Positions 1 through 10,961 of a stretch of 64,000 nucleotides of DNA are shown one piece after another. The notes beneath the pieces are model-generated. The model saw only the letters and a program-made list of their open reading frames with translations, had not been told where the DNA came from and searched no databases. A program made the translations under genes and the position numbers. Source of the DNA: Cadophora sp. MPI-SDFR-AT-0126 (taxonomy: Eukaryota; Ascomycota; Leotiomycetes; Helotiales; Ploettnerulaceae); assembly GCA_020747065.1 (NCBI GenBank), contig JAGMVK010000006.1, forward strand, positions 2,666,001 to 2,730,000. Direction: 5' to 3'. Position 1 is the first letter of the stretch. Every line of letters starts with the position of its first letter.

Positions 1-286
1 AGCGCCGCCCATATCTACCTACCTACAATCACAATCCCTGTGATTGGAAGAAGCCGGGTGACATCTCTGTAAATAGTATTAGTGCCCTTTAGGCTTAGCC
101 GGGCAGAATAGACCTTCAACATGACATCTCACACGACATTGCACCAGATTCATTGTCCCCCGCTTCCCCCTTCCTCCCTCGCGCCAATACTGATCAACTG
201 CATCCGGTTCTGCTTCTTGAAAGGGCCATCTCCTAAAGCCGTCCGGGCCCGATCCATCCATTATACAATATACAATATACATCATC
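1..286. other. Upstream region of the first transcription factor gene
   Basis: No gene is seen here. The stretch presumably holds the promoter and 5' leader of the Zn2Cys6 gene that starts at 287. It has pyrimidine-rich runs and an AT-rich CAATATACAATATACA segment just upstream of the start codon. The open frames on the minus strand across this stretch have no recognisable protein content. Confidence 0.5.
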
Positions 287-3196
287 ATGGACGTTAAGTT
301 GCCGGATGGAGACTGGCGCCAAGTCTCCCCCTCCATTCAGAGAGGCCAAGAGAGACAAGGGAAACAAGGGGATCCAGAAGATCCAGAGGACATCTCCAAA
401 AGGGCAAAACGTCTGCCACACACAAGATCTTGCGACACGTGCAAGCGCATGAAGGTATTATTACTCTCATTCGACTGTCTTCAACTGGCGAGAATAAGGC
501 GCAGGCCATGTGTTTGAAAGCTAAGAAAGAGTCCGATATAGATCAGATGCGAAAGGAGGGCAGACAGCTGCGTGCACTGCATTGACCGAGGGGTCAAATG
601 TGAAACCACATTGGTTGTACGGAAGAAGAGGCCAAAAAGGTGGGTCGATTATGGACCGCCCCTGTCAAAAGTGGTATCTGATGGATACCGTTACTTTGTG
701 CTGAAATACTGTAGTATGAGGCATCAAAGATACTATATACTGACTCCCTATCATATCGCAGGTCAATTTCAACAATAGAGCAACGTATCAAGAATCTCGA
801 GTCGGTGCTCACATTGTCTGGCATTAATGTGCAGCAGTCTTCCAGCCCAGATACGACTGGCGAAGTCCAATCGGACCTGACTGATAAACTCTCAGACCTG
901 CTTATTGATGATGCAGGAAGCTCTCGTTTCATCGGTGCGTCCTCCGGCAGCTGACAGAATAAATCTCTCCATCACAATGTTGGATCTATCCATTATTAAC
1001 AGCTATATTCCACCTTTAGGACCCTCCTCCGGTCTCAGCCTCTTCTCCCCCCAGGGACTCAGATGGATATCGGAGAGAACTGGAAGTAATGAACTCTCTG
1101 AACTCATTACTAGCTTTGGTAGGGGTGCTGGCGGGCCTTGGTCTCAGTTTAAGGTCAACTTTTGGCATCCCATTCCCCCATGTGATCGGGAGCCTCTTCC
1201 ATCCAGAGAGCTTGCGGATAAATATGTCCTGGGTACGTGCCGCTATCAAGTTCACACTCACCCCTTCTAATCATAGTTCTTAGGCTTTTTTGACCACTTC
1301 AATAGCATCTTCCCATTGTACAACAGGGCGAGCTTCGACGAGTTTCTCGAACATCAGTACTCTGGCCAGCCACTCGGCGGTGTTGAGTGGTACGCATCTC
1401 TCAATGTTGTTTTATGCTTAGGCAGTATGATCCTTCTAGTTGACGAACGCCAAAGCCAAGGTTACTTCCGTAACGCTTGCGGCTGCTTTATCGACTTGAT
1501 GTTCAAAGGCAGTAATCTCATGGCACTGCAGGCAATATGTGGATTGGTCAGAACTCTTTCAGCAATTATATATTGGCGCGACCTGACTTGTCGATTAGGC
1601 CATGATTCAGCAATTTTATCTAGAACCGGAGAACGTTTATATACTAAGCGCTACAGCAAGTCGCTTAGCCTACGCGATGGGACTACATCATAAACTGGGT
1701 GGCTTTGGGCTCAGTCAACAAGACGTGCAACAGCGGTACAATGTTTTTTGGATAGTCTATGTAATGGACAAAACCATTGCCTTACGTTTTGGGCATCCAT
1801 CAATCATGAGAGACGATGATATTGGGATCGATCTGCCACACCAGGACACCTTATGCGAAGAAGATTCAGACGGGCTCAAGAGATTTAACATGTTTCGTTA
1901 TCACGCTGAACTTGCTCAGCTAGAGAGTAGGGTATATTCTGAGCTCTACTCAGTACGAGCTCGGAGTAAGCCGACATCCAACAGGTTGGCGGCCGTGGGC
2001 GAACTGGATAAAGCACTGCAAGAATGGCGGTTGGCATTGCCGCAGGAAATTCGACCAGGGGAACCCATCCAATATGCTGGAGAGCATTTTCCACCACTTG
2101 CGATGATGCATTTTGCTTACTTCAACTGTCTTACCACAATCCACCGCAGTTCCGTCTATCATGGCTCATGGACAAGCGACGACGCCGGCAACGATGAAGC
2201 AGTATCTCAGGATTCGAGCCTCAATCCTCGCGTCTACGCGAGCTACTCTATCTGTCTTACGGCTGCGAGGAAATCAATTGAGCTTTTGAACATGTTTGAT
2301 AAAAAGTACAGTTCGGGTCTTGGCAATCTAGCAGGGTTCGTATCCTGCTACTAGTTTTCCACTTCTCCCCTTGCCACGTAGCTCAACTCACTACCAGCGG
2401 GCCCCTCACTTCTATTTTTTTCGTCTTTCTCTTAGGCTTATGGCCGGTTAGCTGATTTTTACGTATCAGGATGGCGATGTACTATCCAGTTACCGGTTTT
2501 CTAACGCTGTTTGCCAATACTCTGCAAAATCCGCAGAGTGCATGTGCATCTGCTGATCTCGAATTGATGGACGTTGTCCTATCCCGTATATCTGCGATTG
2601 CCATCCAAGGCAGTTCATTTTCCCGTACAAATGCCAGCCGACTCTTTACAGAGCTGGGCCGTGTCGCTTCAAACTTTGTTGAGAGGACACAATGTAACTT
2701 GAAGAAGTCAAAGCGTGTCAACGAGAAAGTCGATGCCGCAAACGCTAAGAGACGACCATGTCCAAGGGAAACTGACGTTGTTGACACTTCACATGATCCG
2801 AAACACAACTCGGCATTGCCAGATTTCCTGGTATGTAGGCAGCTGCACAAGCTTTTGCCTGGCCGTTTCGTTGATATCTGTTCTCATTACTTTTGATATT
2901 TTCTTACACTGTTACAGATGCCCACAACCAGCCATGCATTAAGTCAATTTTCAACATCAGATATGTCCATATCTCCCTTCACATCTATGCCTCAGCAAAA
3001 CTTCATAGATCCACAACATCTGCACCAGGCACCAAGTTATTTTGAAAGCGACATGCTCTCGTTGCCTGACGAGTTTTCATTTTTACCCCAGGACCCTAGC
3101 CTCTATAACCAAGCTACGATTTTCACCGGCTACGTGGAATGGGATCTGGCTAACCTTTTGTACGGGCCCCCTACCGGCGGGTTCGGAGCTAAATAG
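287..3196 (+). CDS. Zn2Cys6 fungal-specific transcription factor
   Basis: Nuclear DNA-binding regulator of about 763 residues. I assemble eight exons: 287-454, 542-639, 762-934, 1020-1232, 1284-1546, 1599-2335, 2470-2830 and 2918-3196; phases agree throughout. The first intron falls inside the zinc cluster. Joining exons 1 and 2 gives C49-x2-C52-x6-C59-x6-C66-x2-C69-x6-C76, the full Zn2Cys6 pattern, followed by a basic KKRPKR stretch and a short leucine-bearing linker (IEQRIKNLESVL). Exons 4-6 carry the middle homology region of the fungal_trans family (GLSLFSPQGLRWI; then SRLAYAMGLH and the RYNVFWIVYVMDK segment). The C-terminal exon is Ser/Gln/Pro-rich, as activation regions often are. Target genes are not deducible. 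The ABC/AAA relic directly downstream could once have been a target, but that is a guess. The exon 6 donor (GTTCGT) is the weakest junction. Confidence 0.87.
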
Positions 3197-3302
3197 CTTC
3201 AACAAGGACCGGGTGGTTTTTCTGGATCTTGAGCACCTGTGTAAGGCCCGAAACAGATAAAGCGACAGAGTCTGTGCCGATCACATACTAATCTTTATCG
3301 AG

Positions 3303-3965
3303 GCATGATTGCTTACGATACTGGATATCAACAAGGCCTTCAGGCGTTGTCTATTGGACCAGAACGTCGGAATCTTGTCTGGGCTTTTTCCGGACTCTAG
3401 CTTCCACTCCCGTCCTCGTAACAATCAATCAGCCATCGGCCCAACTGTTCCTGCAATTTCGACGGTCTCCTCCTGCTCTTCACCAAGGAGGAAAGACCGT
3501 TTATTTCGGCGACATTGGCGAGAATACATCAATGATCAAGGAATACTTCGCTTGTCACGACGCCCCTTGTCCTCTAGATGCCAACCCAGCTGAACACATG
3601 ATTGACGTGGTATCTGGGTCGCTCTCGATTGGGAAAGATCTGAATCAGGTCTGGCTCGACTCTTCGGAACACGAGCATACCGTCAAAGAACTCGATAACA
3701 TCATTGCGGACGCTGCGGCAAAGGAGCCAGGCGTCAAGTAAGACGGGTTTGAGTTTTCTATGCCGATCTGGCAACAAGTCCAACTCGATGATGTCGTGGA
3801 GGGGAAAGGGCAAGGGTTTAATATTATTTTGCAGTACGTGGTCTGGTCTCTTGCGTCGTAATACTACTGATACGTTTTATTAGCGGACCACCGGGTGTAG
3901 GTAAGACCTTAACGGTAGAATTGCTCGCCGAACATCTTCAGAGGCCACTTATTTCTAGGTGAGGG
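3303..3965 (+). pseudogene. Composite relic: PDR-type ABC transporter piece followed by an AAA ATPase piece
   Basis: Two unrelated family signatures lie head to tail. From about 3330 to 3740, with frame changes, one reads LSIGPERR, then [34 protein letters not shown] and [15 protein letters not shown], ending in [13 protein letters not shown]. These match the stretch after the signature motif of the first nucleotide-binding domain of PDR/ABC-G transporters. From about 3758 a second frame reads DDVVEGKGQGFNIIL. A GT-AG intron (donor GTACGT near 3834, acceptor near 3883) then leads to a Walker A motif GPPGVGKT and ELLAEHLQRPLISR, typical of fungal AAA ATPases of the DUF7025-associated type. Neither piece has a start, a full domain or an end, so both are taken as dead. 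The intact intron in the AAA piece suggests it came from genomic DNA rather than cDNA. Confidence 0.65.
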
Positions 3966-4482
3966 TTCTGGATGCTGCTCTGTTACATTTTATTTGATAT
4001 CGGAGGGTCGATTCGAGTTGTGTATATCAGTGCTTTGGGTTTTTAATATTTCATCTTTCGATGTTTATACGCTCTATGTTAGTGAAAGCAAGTCTATACT
4101 TCCAAACTTCGAATAGTGGTAGGAATGTGACCATGTGACGGCGGTGAGGCAGCCTTTTGAACAAGAAGGATGTAAAAAAGAAAAAGAAAAGGTTTTTTTT
4201 TAGGCAGACAGACATCAATATGCGATTCATTTGACCACGTTGTATCAATCAATTCATCCCACAAGACTCTGGCTATGATAGGGAGAACTTGCAACGACCC
4301 ACTCCCTGATATGCAAAAAGCCATCATTCAAGAGGCAGCATGTAGCTCACAAAGCACAATGATATGCCAAAAGATGAAAGCCGGTTGTAGCAGCTTTGAT
4401 GATTGTATTGCAATACTGTACTATCATTAGGCTTTTATAGTTACTTGATGAACTTTGGTTTACCACCTTACAAGTTTGTGCT
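3966..4482. other. Gene-free stretch between the ABC/AAA relic and the GST gene
   Basis: AT-rich DNA with a purine run (aaaaaagaaaaagaaaagg) followed by a T run near 4174-4201. It includes the 3' flank of the GST gene, which is transcribed towards it. No coding signature was found in any frame. Confidence 0.5.
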
Positions 4483-5327
4483 CTACTGTTCATCAAGCTC
4501 TGGATAGTGGCGGTAGATACCCATGGAGTACTTCTGTCTTCTGTCGCTCGCCAGATACTCCTTAATGTTGGGTCGTTCCTGAACAGCTTTGTAAAGCCTA
4601 AAGACACTATCGAACTCGCCACTCTTTTCCATCCGTGTCAATGCCTTTGGGAAAGCAAACATGACGCCATCAAGGCACTGCAAAATTTAGCCTATCAGTC
4701 GACACTAATTTAGAGACCACATATGTAACTCACCTGGTAAAGGACCAAGTCAGCATATGTCAGCTGCCCGCCATAGAGCCAAGGCCCTTCACCGCTAGCC
4801 TCGCCCCTCAACACTCTTTCAAAGTACCCAAGGAATCTTGGGAGTCTGTTTGCGATATAATCCTCAGCTTTGCGTTTGCTCTCCTCCTTCTGATCCTCGT
4901 AGTACAAGAACATTGACACAGGATGATGTGTATCATGTGCCTCGTTACTGAGTCCATCCAGCGCTGTCAGAGCGAGCTGGTTGATATGATAGATTCCACG
5001 ACTGTCCTCCTCAAACCTGGGTGCTAAGCCGAGCCTCGGCCCTAGGTATAGTAGGATATTCGGTGTCTGATAAATGAGCAAGTCGCCTTGCTTCAGGACT
5101 GGCAGCGCATAAGGAGGAGGGTTCAGCTCATCGCCTATGTTCTTCTTGATCTGTGCCATGTAGGCAGTAATGTAGGTCTTGTCCAACGCATGGTCGATAT
5201 ATTTGACGCCGGCTTCCTCGAGGGCAAGACGGATGTGTTCACCGCGTCCGGGGATATCAGGCCAGTAGATGAGCTCGTAAGAGACATCTTTGGCGGACAC
5301 TTGACGTTTTGAAACCGGAGACGTCAT
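4483..5327 (-). CDS. Glutathione S-transferase
   Basis: Cytosolic GST of about 262 residues in two exons on the minus strand: 5327-4734 and 4677-4483, joined across a 56-bp phase-0 intron with a GTGAGT donor. Residues about 17-95 form a thioredoxin-like domain (YELIYWPDIPGRGEHIRLAL, then PPYALPVLKQGDLLIYQTPNIL, where the PVL and Q-T/S-x-I elements form the glutathione site). The C-terminal helical domain carries WLYGGQLTYADLVLYQ, the conserved GST_C N-capping region with its Asp. The GRGEHIR element resembles Sigma/Alpha-like fungal enzymes. An upstream in-frame ATG at 5450 exists, but the chosen Met (MTSPVSKR) gives the usual family length. It conjugates glutathione to electrophiles; the substrate is unknown. 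The NmrA-like reductase lies next to it, across the palindromic element. Confidence 0.9.
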
Positions 5328-5685
5328 TAGGTATCTTCGACGAGGCTTGATAATGTAGAGTCTAACAATCTGAATAAAGTGAAAAATGTCGGTTCTTTGT
5401 GACATGCAGAGGGGAAACAGTCGGTGATTATTGAAGTGTCGAGAGGGCAATCAGGGATTATTTATAGGCTGGTGTGGCTCACAATCGCTGGGTAGAAGGA
5501 TTAATCTTTCCGCATGGCAACATTCGGAAAGCCAGCAAATTTGCGACCAGAATGGATTCCCGAGACAGCATTACTCACATCAAAGTAACCTGGTCGTTTT
5601 GGCAAAGTCTAGACATTCCCCTGAAACCAAGATGTGCTATCTAGTTCAGAACTAGCCAGCCAAGTGTTCGTGAAAGTAATGGTCT

Positions 5686-5750
5686 GGCACATGATACCGC
5701 GGATTATTCGTGTTTTTACTGATTCCTGGTCACCGCCCTTCACGTTCCTG
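5686..5750 (+). repeat. Extra fragment of the arm of the palindromic element
   Basis: This stretch (CACATGATACCGCGGATTATT, then TCGTGTTTTT, and further on TGGTCACCGCCC and CACGTT) resembles the inner end of the right arm of the neighbouring palindromic element (about 6691-6740: cacatgagcccgcggattgtt, tcgtgttatt, tggctcaccgcag, cacgtt), in the same orientation. It sits outside the left arm. It therefore looks like a leftover of a second copy or of a rearrangement. Confidence 0.55.
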
Positions 5751-5772
5751 AATTAGGTTTACGCATTGACAA

Positions 5773-7190
5773 CATTGACTGACTTTTCTGGCCCCATTCA
5801 TGGACTCGCATTGAGTTACCTTACTTATTAAAGTTAGTTCAAATGTGTTATTAGAATGACCTCCTATGGTCGAAGGATGAATAATTTCACGCCCCAGAGG
5901 GTGGGCGCACCACGCACCCGCTCTAATGCCGCTTTATGTACTCGGCTCGCTTCTAACACGAACTTTATATTGTATACCAACCCTGAGCATTAATCACAGC
6001 TTGATATTTATCCAAGTCGCCAAGCTGCAGGCGCATGGTTCATTAGCAAAATCCCGTGAGTCACTTCAACGTGTAACCCGTTTCTCTGGGCAACGGCGGT
6101 GAACCAAAGAACACGAACGATTCGCGAGCTCATGTGACGGAGCATGACTGACTGGTCTTGGACTTCCGTCAACCCTCTCGGCCGTTTCTCACTTGCTGCG
6201 GTCCCTCGTCCTCATCCTCACGATTGCCTCCGCCCTTCTCCTGCTCCTGCTCCACCTCTTGCCGCTCCCTGGCCCCCTCATCAATGGGGAATGTGTCGAG
6301 CGCAGGGTCAACCACTCCTTGTTGGTCTGCTAGGCCTCGATCTGTCTAAAGCCAACCCTCTTGACTGAGCTGGGTCTTTGGACGCTCTACAATGGCGTGG
6401 AGGCGGGTTCGAAGAGGAGGTCGTGGCCGCGGATCTGGCCCAGCGCCGATCCTTCTGTACTGATGCTACCCTGCAATGGCTCGCTCAAGAGGCGCGAAGA
6501 AGGGGTAGAAGATGTATGGAGTCGACGTCGAAGCTCCTTGTTCCGCAAGCTGCAAGCGCAGCTCCCGCCTCGGGGAAGTGATCGTGCCATGCCACCCATC
6601 GGAACTGCAAGGAGGGGCCGGAGTTTGCCGACTCCATGACTGTCTCTGGGCTGTCGAAAAGGACCGTGCCCGGTGCTGCTATACGTTCCGTCACATGAGC
6701 CCGCGGATTGTTCGTGTTATTTGGCTCACCGCAGCACGTTAAAAAACTCCCGAGATATTGCTAGGAAACATGCGCCCGCAACTTGGCGACTTAGCATAAT
6801 AAACGTCAAGTTGTGATTAGTGCTTAGTACAAAAGGGGGTTTCAAGTGAGTCTCGTCTAGCCTAGTATTTTCTTTCGCTTCCTGTAGAAATTTGTGGGGA
6901 GAATCATAGTGTTCGACGTTATTCTATGGTTAATAGTACCTTGCCACTGACCACGGTGGACGAGACCTACTTGGAACCCCATTTCGTACAAAGTTTATGC
7001 TAGAAGCGAGCCAAGTACACGCACAAAGCGTCATTAGAGCAGATTCGTGGCACCTATCCTCTACTTACAAAAATAAAATTATTTATCCTTCGATCACAAA
7101 AGGCTATTCCAATGACTCATTTGAATTAACTTTAATAAGCAAGGTAGCTTAATGCGAGTTGATAAATGAGGCCAGAAAAGTCAGTCAACG
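5773..7190. mobile_element. 1.4-kb palindromic (long terminal inverted repeat) element
   Basis: The left arm, about 5773-6145, is matched by the reverse complement of the right arm, about 6683-7190. Outermost blocks: cattgactgacttttctggcc (5773 on) against the complement of ggccagaaaagtcagtcaacg (7170-7190). Further in, ACTTATTAAAGTTAGTTCAAAT pairs with a near copy from about 7120-7140, then CTCTAATGCCGCTTTATG, GGCTCGCTTCTA, AAGTCGCCAAGCTGCAGGCG and GAACACGAACGATTCGCGAG all recur inverted in the same order. Mismatches are mostly transitions. The centre (about 6146-6682) is GC-rich and encodes no protein I recognise. Long arms around a non-transposase core resemble a non-autonomous DNA transposon (Mutator-like or foldback). 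No target-site duplication or transposase was seen, so the family is unassigned. The right end lies about 150 bp upstream of the NmrA-like start codon. Confidence 0.8.
6828..6990. mobile_element. Small inverted-repeat element (MITE-like) nested in the right arm
   Basis: About 163 bp bounded by inverted repeats of about 31 bp: gtacaaaagggggtttcaag (6828 on) and the complement of cttggaaccccatttcgtac (ending about 6988), both continuing into GTCTCGTC. GTAC stands at each end and may be the terminus or a target duplication. The matching place in the left arm of the large palindrome lacks this block, so that arm gives a near-empty site. The interior has no coding capacity. Its absence from one arm implies insertion after the large palindrome formed. 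Confidence 0.7.
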
Positions 7191-7338
7191 CTCCTTATCT
7201 TCCAATAAACCCCACATCACCGCGTCTTCGTGTATAAGTAGGTGGTCAGACTGCTCTCATCTCTCTCCATTGTACGACTCAATCTCCAGTGACCATCTTC
7301 TCTCTCTAACCCCCAATTACTTATCCCGATCATACACC

Positions 7339-8476
7339 ATGTCTATGAACCGCATCGCTGTCTACGGCCATCGCGGGCTGTTCAGCTCTCGAATCGCTGG
7401 TGCACTTGTCGCGTCCGGCGCACCTGTTACCGTTCTATACCGCCCTGAATCGGACGCTTCTGATTTCCCCGCCAGCGTACCGAAGATCAAGGTAGACCCC
7501 TTCGATGAGGATGCAGTGGTCGCGGCCTTGCACGACATTGATATCGTGATGTAAGTGAGAATGAATCCACCTTCTTGTACCGGATGGAAGATGAACTGAG
7601 AAACCGCCAGCTCTCTAGTAGGGGACAGGGGCGTCGACGCGGAGCAAGGCTTCGTCCGGGCTATTCCCCGAACCAAGGTCCGGTTGTTCGTGCCGTCGGA
7701 CCTTGGTCTTCGCTACGGCGAAGAAGGGATGCTGATCCCTCTCCTGAAGAAAAAAGAGGATGTTCAGGAGGCTGCTAGACAAGCGGGTATCCCGTTGACT
7801 GTCATTCTTATCGCCAACTTTGCAGAGTTTACTCTCGGCTCCATGTGAGATTTTTCCCTGTCACTTGCGATGCTGCCGTACTTGCTGACAATATGTGATG
7901 ACGTAGCGCGATGGGTATTGACGTTAAGGGAAATAGGCTTCTTTACACCGGCAATTCGGCCAAGGAGAAGGCGGTTATGAGGTGACTTTCAAGCCGGACT
8001 CACCAGGGCGGGAGCCTTACAAATATCACTTGAACTAATTGGTGTAATACAGCACGGCAGACTACGTTGCAGCTGCATACGTCTCAATCTTCACCGGCAA
8101 TCCTATCTCCGAAATCAGCAACCGAGCCATCGGTGTGATCGAGCTCGCCCCCACGGGCGAAGACATCGCTGAAGCACTCCGGGAGAAGCACGGCGAGGAG
8201 CCCAAGATCTTCACCCAAAGCGTTGAAAAAGCCACCGCGGACTTCCACACTCACCGCACCTCCGACCATCCAGTCCTCTCCCACCTCTCTGCAGCGTGGT
8301 TTTACCGCAAGCTCTGGGGCACAGGCGAATTGACCAGTATGCTTGGCTCTGACATTTGGGATGTTGCTGGGTATCAGAAGGCCACGGTAAACGATCTCAT
8401 TGTTGAAGGAAAGGTCAATCCTTATCGGGATCTGTCCCAGTATCTACCGTATCTTGAAGAGGCCATGTTCTCATGA
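7339..8476 (+). CDS. NmrA-like / isoflavone-reductase-like NAD(P)-binding protein
   Basis: Cytosolic Rossmann-fold protein of about 314 residues. Exons are 7339-7550, 7611-7844, 7907-7981 and 8053-8476, all in agreeing phase (each junction completes a split codon). The N-terminus IAVYGHRGLFSSRIAGAL is a divergent dinucleotide-binding loop. The middle reads VRLFVPSDLGLRYGEEG, the typical F-x-PSDFG-like segment of the NmrA/PCBER group, and KKKEDVQEAARQAGIPLTVI, where the Lys is in the place usual for this family. The glycine loop is GHRGLFSS rather than GxxGxxG, so cofactor binding may be altered. Such proteins are NADPH-dependent reductases or redox-sensing regulators; the substrate is unknown. 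The promoter abuts the end of the palindromic element. Confidence 0.85.
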
Positions 8477-9287
8477 GCTCTCCTTTGCTCGGCTGCCCGT
8501 TGGTGAGAGCAGACTCTTCGAAACATCCGGATGCAGCGAAGTGTTGACGCGTTGATACTGTACTTTGTCTGGCATAGATTTAATATAATGAAAAACCAGC
8601 AACGTCCCAAGACTTTTGTGGACTAGTCCTCTTCATCCTCGCTTGCTTCGTGTGAGGTCCATCGCTGTTCGCCCCCGAAACTGGCTCGCGACACGGACCA
8701 ACTGGTTAGTGACGTATCTTCTGGCAGTCTAAGTGAGCTTAGCCATTTACTTCGTAGCAGTTGATCTACCAAACACAACTTCCATCATTGCCGTCGTTTA
8801 CGAAATCTTTGACAATAACCCGACTCCTGCGCTTGCTCTGGGAACTATCACTATATAAATTAAGTTATAAAAAGCTACGAAAATAAAAAGGGGTAATACT
8901 AACTAAACGTACCACTATTTCTAATAGCCGTCGCTTGGCTGGTCAGCCTCTGGCCTCAGGTTGTGTTCACTCGATGGCATTTGAAGGAGGTCTATTTAAA
9001 ATTCTGAGTTATAAGCAACGAAACTATAAGTTCTAGATCAAGTACTAAGAGATTTGAACGAGGCATAAACTTTTCACTCAAGCGACAGAGGCCTTGAGGC
9101 GTGTTCGGCACCGCCAAGACCCAAGACTGGGACTGATGCTCATTTTAGCTTCCCCTTAAATCCTGGATATTTCTCACTCATAAAACCTCCGATACTCCCA
9201 AGAAGTAGTTTGAATCTAGTAGCAAAGAGAAGCTCAAGCAAGTCAGGTTTATTGTTTTCAAATATTGGTCAATTGCCCACTTCAGTA
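8477..9287. other. Gene-free stretch between convergent genes
   Basis: AT-rich intergenic DNA holding the 3' flanks of the NmrA-like gene (plus) and the TmpA-like gene (minus). Short plus-strand frames (for example near 9210) carry no recognisable protein. No RNA gene or repeat was seen. Confidence 0.5.
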
Positions 9288-10961
9288 TTAAGAGTCCCAA
9301 ATCGGCCCAAACGCTGGAACACTCCTTGCTTCAAGTCCATAAACAACCTTCCTCGTCAACTTGGGATTACTAATAACAAACACCGCCTCCGCCTCCTCCC
9401 TGCAATATAAGTCCCAAGCAATCGCAATCAAATCCGGCCTTCCATTCTTCCTCGTATCAATAATCACCGCTTCTGTATCCACTGCCTTGACCGCATCACA
9501 AATCTCACTCCCATAAGTCTGGAGCGGACTGGGCGTCGACCAAATAACTCGGCAATTCGTGCCACGAGCAGGAATATCTTGGATGACGGCGAGGCACGGT
9601 CCAATTCCACTTCCTGTTGTCACGACTATGACTTTGCGGAATATGCGAGCCATGCAGAGCACCCCGGTGACGGGAATGCCTTTCACCCAGTAGTACGGTC
9701 TGGGATTGTGGATTGTTTTCTTCGTCCAGTCGCCTGCGTTGGAGATGAGGACTGAACCTCCTGGACCTGAGCGAGCTGGAATGCAGGCGAAAGAATGCCA
9801 TTCGCTGAGCGGCGCTTCTGACATTCGGAGACCGACGAATAGCGGAACAGGCTCGGTGAAGTGAAGACGGATTGCATGGTTGGATAGTCTTTCGGGGATG
9901 ACGTAGAGTTTATGAAGTCGGAGCCAGGGTAGGATTGTATGGACAGATGAGACAAGTAAGAAGTAGAATGCGGGTTGCTTGACGAGAGCTGGTCCGATGT
10001 GGGGTGTTTGGTCGTACGTGAAAAGTACGAGCTCTGCCCAGAAGATGGCTAGGGAAAACCAACCTCCCCATCGATGGAAATTCTCAAATGTGTTGTGAGA
10101 GGAGAATCTAAACCGAGGATATGCGGTTATGACGATGCAAATGAGCAGCGTCAGAAGGATGTAGGCTGTTGTCATCACTGCGGGGCTTGTCAACTGTCCA
10201 TGATTGACGAACTGGTTCGTCAGGAAGCCAGTGAAAAGTGCGAACCATATCACCGACATTACAGCAGCGCCACTGTGCACTCCGCCATATTCATACACTT
10301 TCGTGAGCATCCGGCGCAAGCGAAGTGGTGCAGACAGTGAAACTGACCAACAGATCCTGAATAGTCAGTAATGAAGATCTAAGAGTATAACACCAAAGAC
10401 TCACTTGAACATAGCATTGACGACATAATCCTGTCTCGCTAAGAGGGCAACCATAATATTTGCTGCCGCTGCCGTCGCCAGATGACCCAAGAATACGGAA
10501 TTGTAGTCTTCATCACATCTCCAGAACAGTACGCCAACTCCAATAATGTTCAACGCGAAGACGATACTGAAGAGTCTTCGGTATACATTGAGAAATGTGT
10601 GTCTCGCATGGCGAAGTGGTCGAGGATGATGTTTTCCAGGAAGCGGTGTTAGCTTCTGGCAAGTAAAACTTGAACAGCTTGTAATTCTCGAGTGAGTAGG
10701 GGAAGTCTGAACAGAAGGAGATAATGTCAATATTGGAGAAGCTTCATGTACGGTTGAAGACGCCTGTGTTGGTTCAGGTCGGGCAACAGTGTTCATTGTT
10801 GGTAATTTGGAAGTCAAGTGCTCGACATCATGCCATGGGCTTAGGAACATACATATTCCAAATCGAACGGACGAATCGAAGAAGGGAAGATGAGAAGTTG
10901 ATGTTGATGCTGATGTCGATCTGTTTTTACCATTCAATATGCCATGCATTCCAAAGTGCAT
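9288..10961 (-). CDS. TmpA-like / ferric-reductase-like integral membrane flavoprotein
   Basis: Membrane oxidoreductase of 541 residues from the ATG at 10961, or 486 from the Met at 10796; I cannot decide between them. Two exons, 10961-10405 and 10356-9288, join across a 48-bp intron to give NAMFKICWSVSLSAPLRLRRM. The N-terminal third is Ser/Thr/Pro-rich and basic. About six hydrophobic segments follow, including IVFALNIIGVGVLFW, VMSVIWFALFTGFLT and AYILLTLLICIVITAYP, and then HRWGGWFSLAIFWAELVLF. The C-terminal half is a reductase-like FAD/NAD module: RLHFTEPVPLFVGLRMSEAP, then VTTGSGIGPCLAVI as the nucleotide-binding glycine loop and EAVFVISNPKLTRKVV near the end. This arrangement is that of the fungal TmpA family of membrane flavoproteins linked to conidiation. 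It is transcribed away from the acyl-CoA-ligase gene. Confidence 0.75.

Noticed and set aside
6144..6742. Several open frames in the GC-rich core of the palindromic element
   Set aside because: They overlap in different frames on both strands, which high GC produces by chance. None shows a protein family signature or splice logic.
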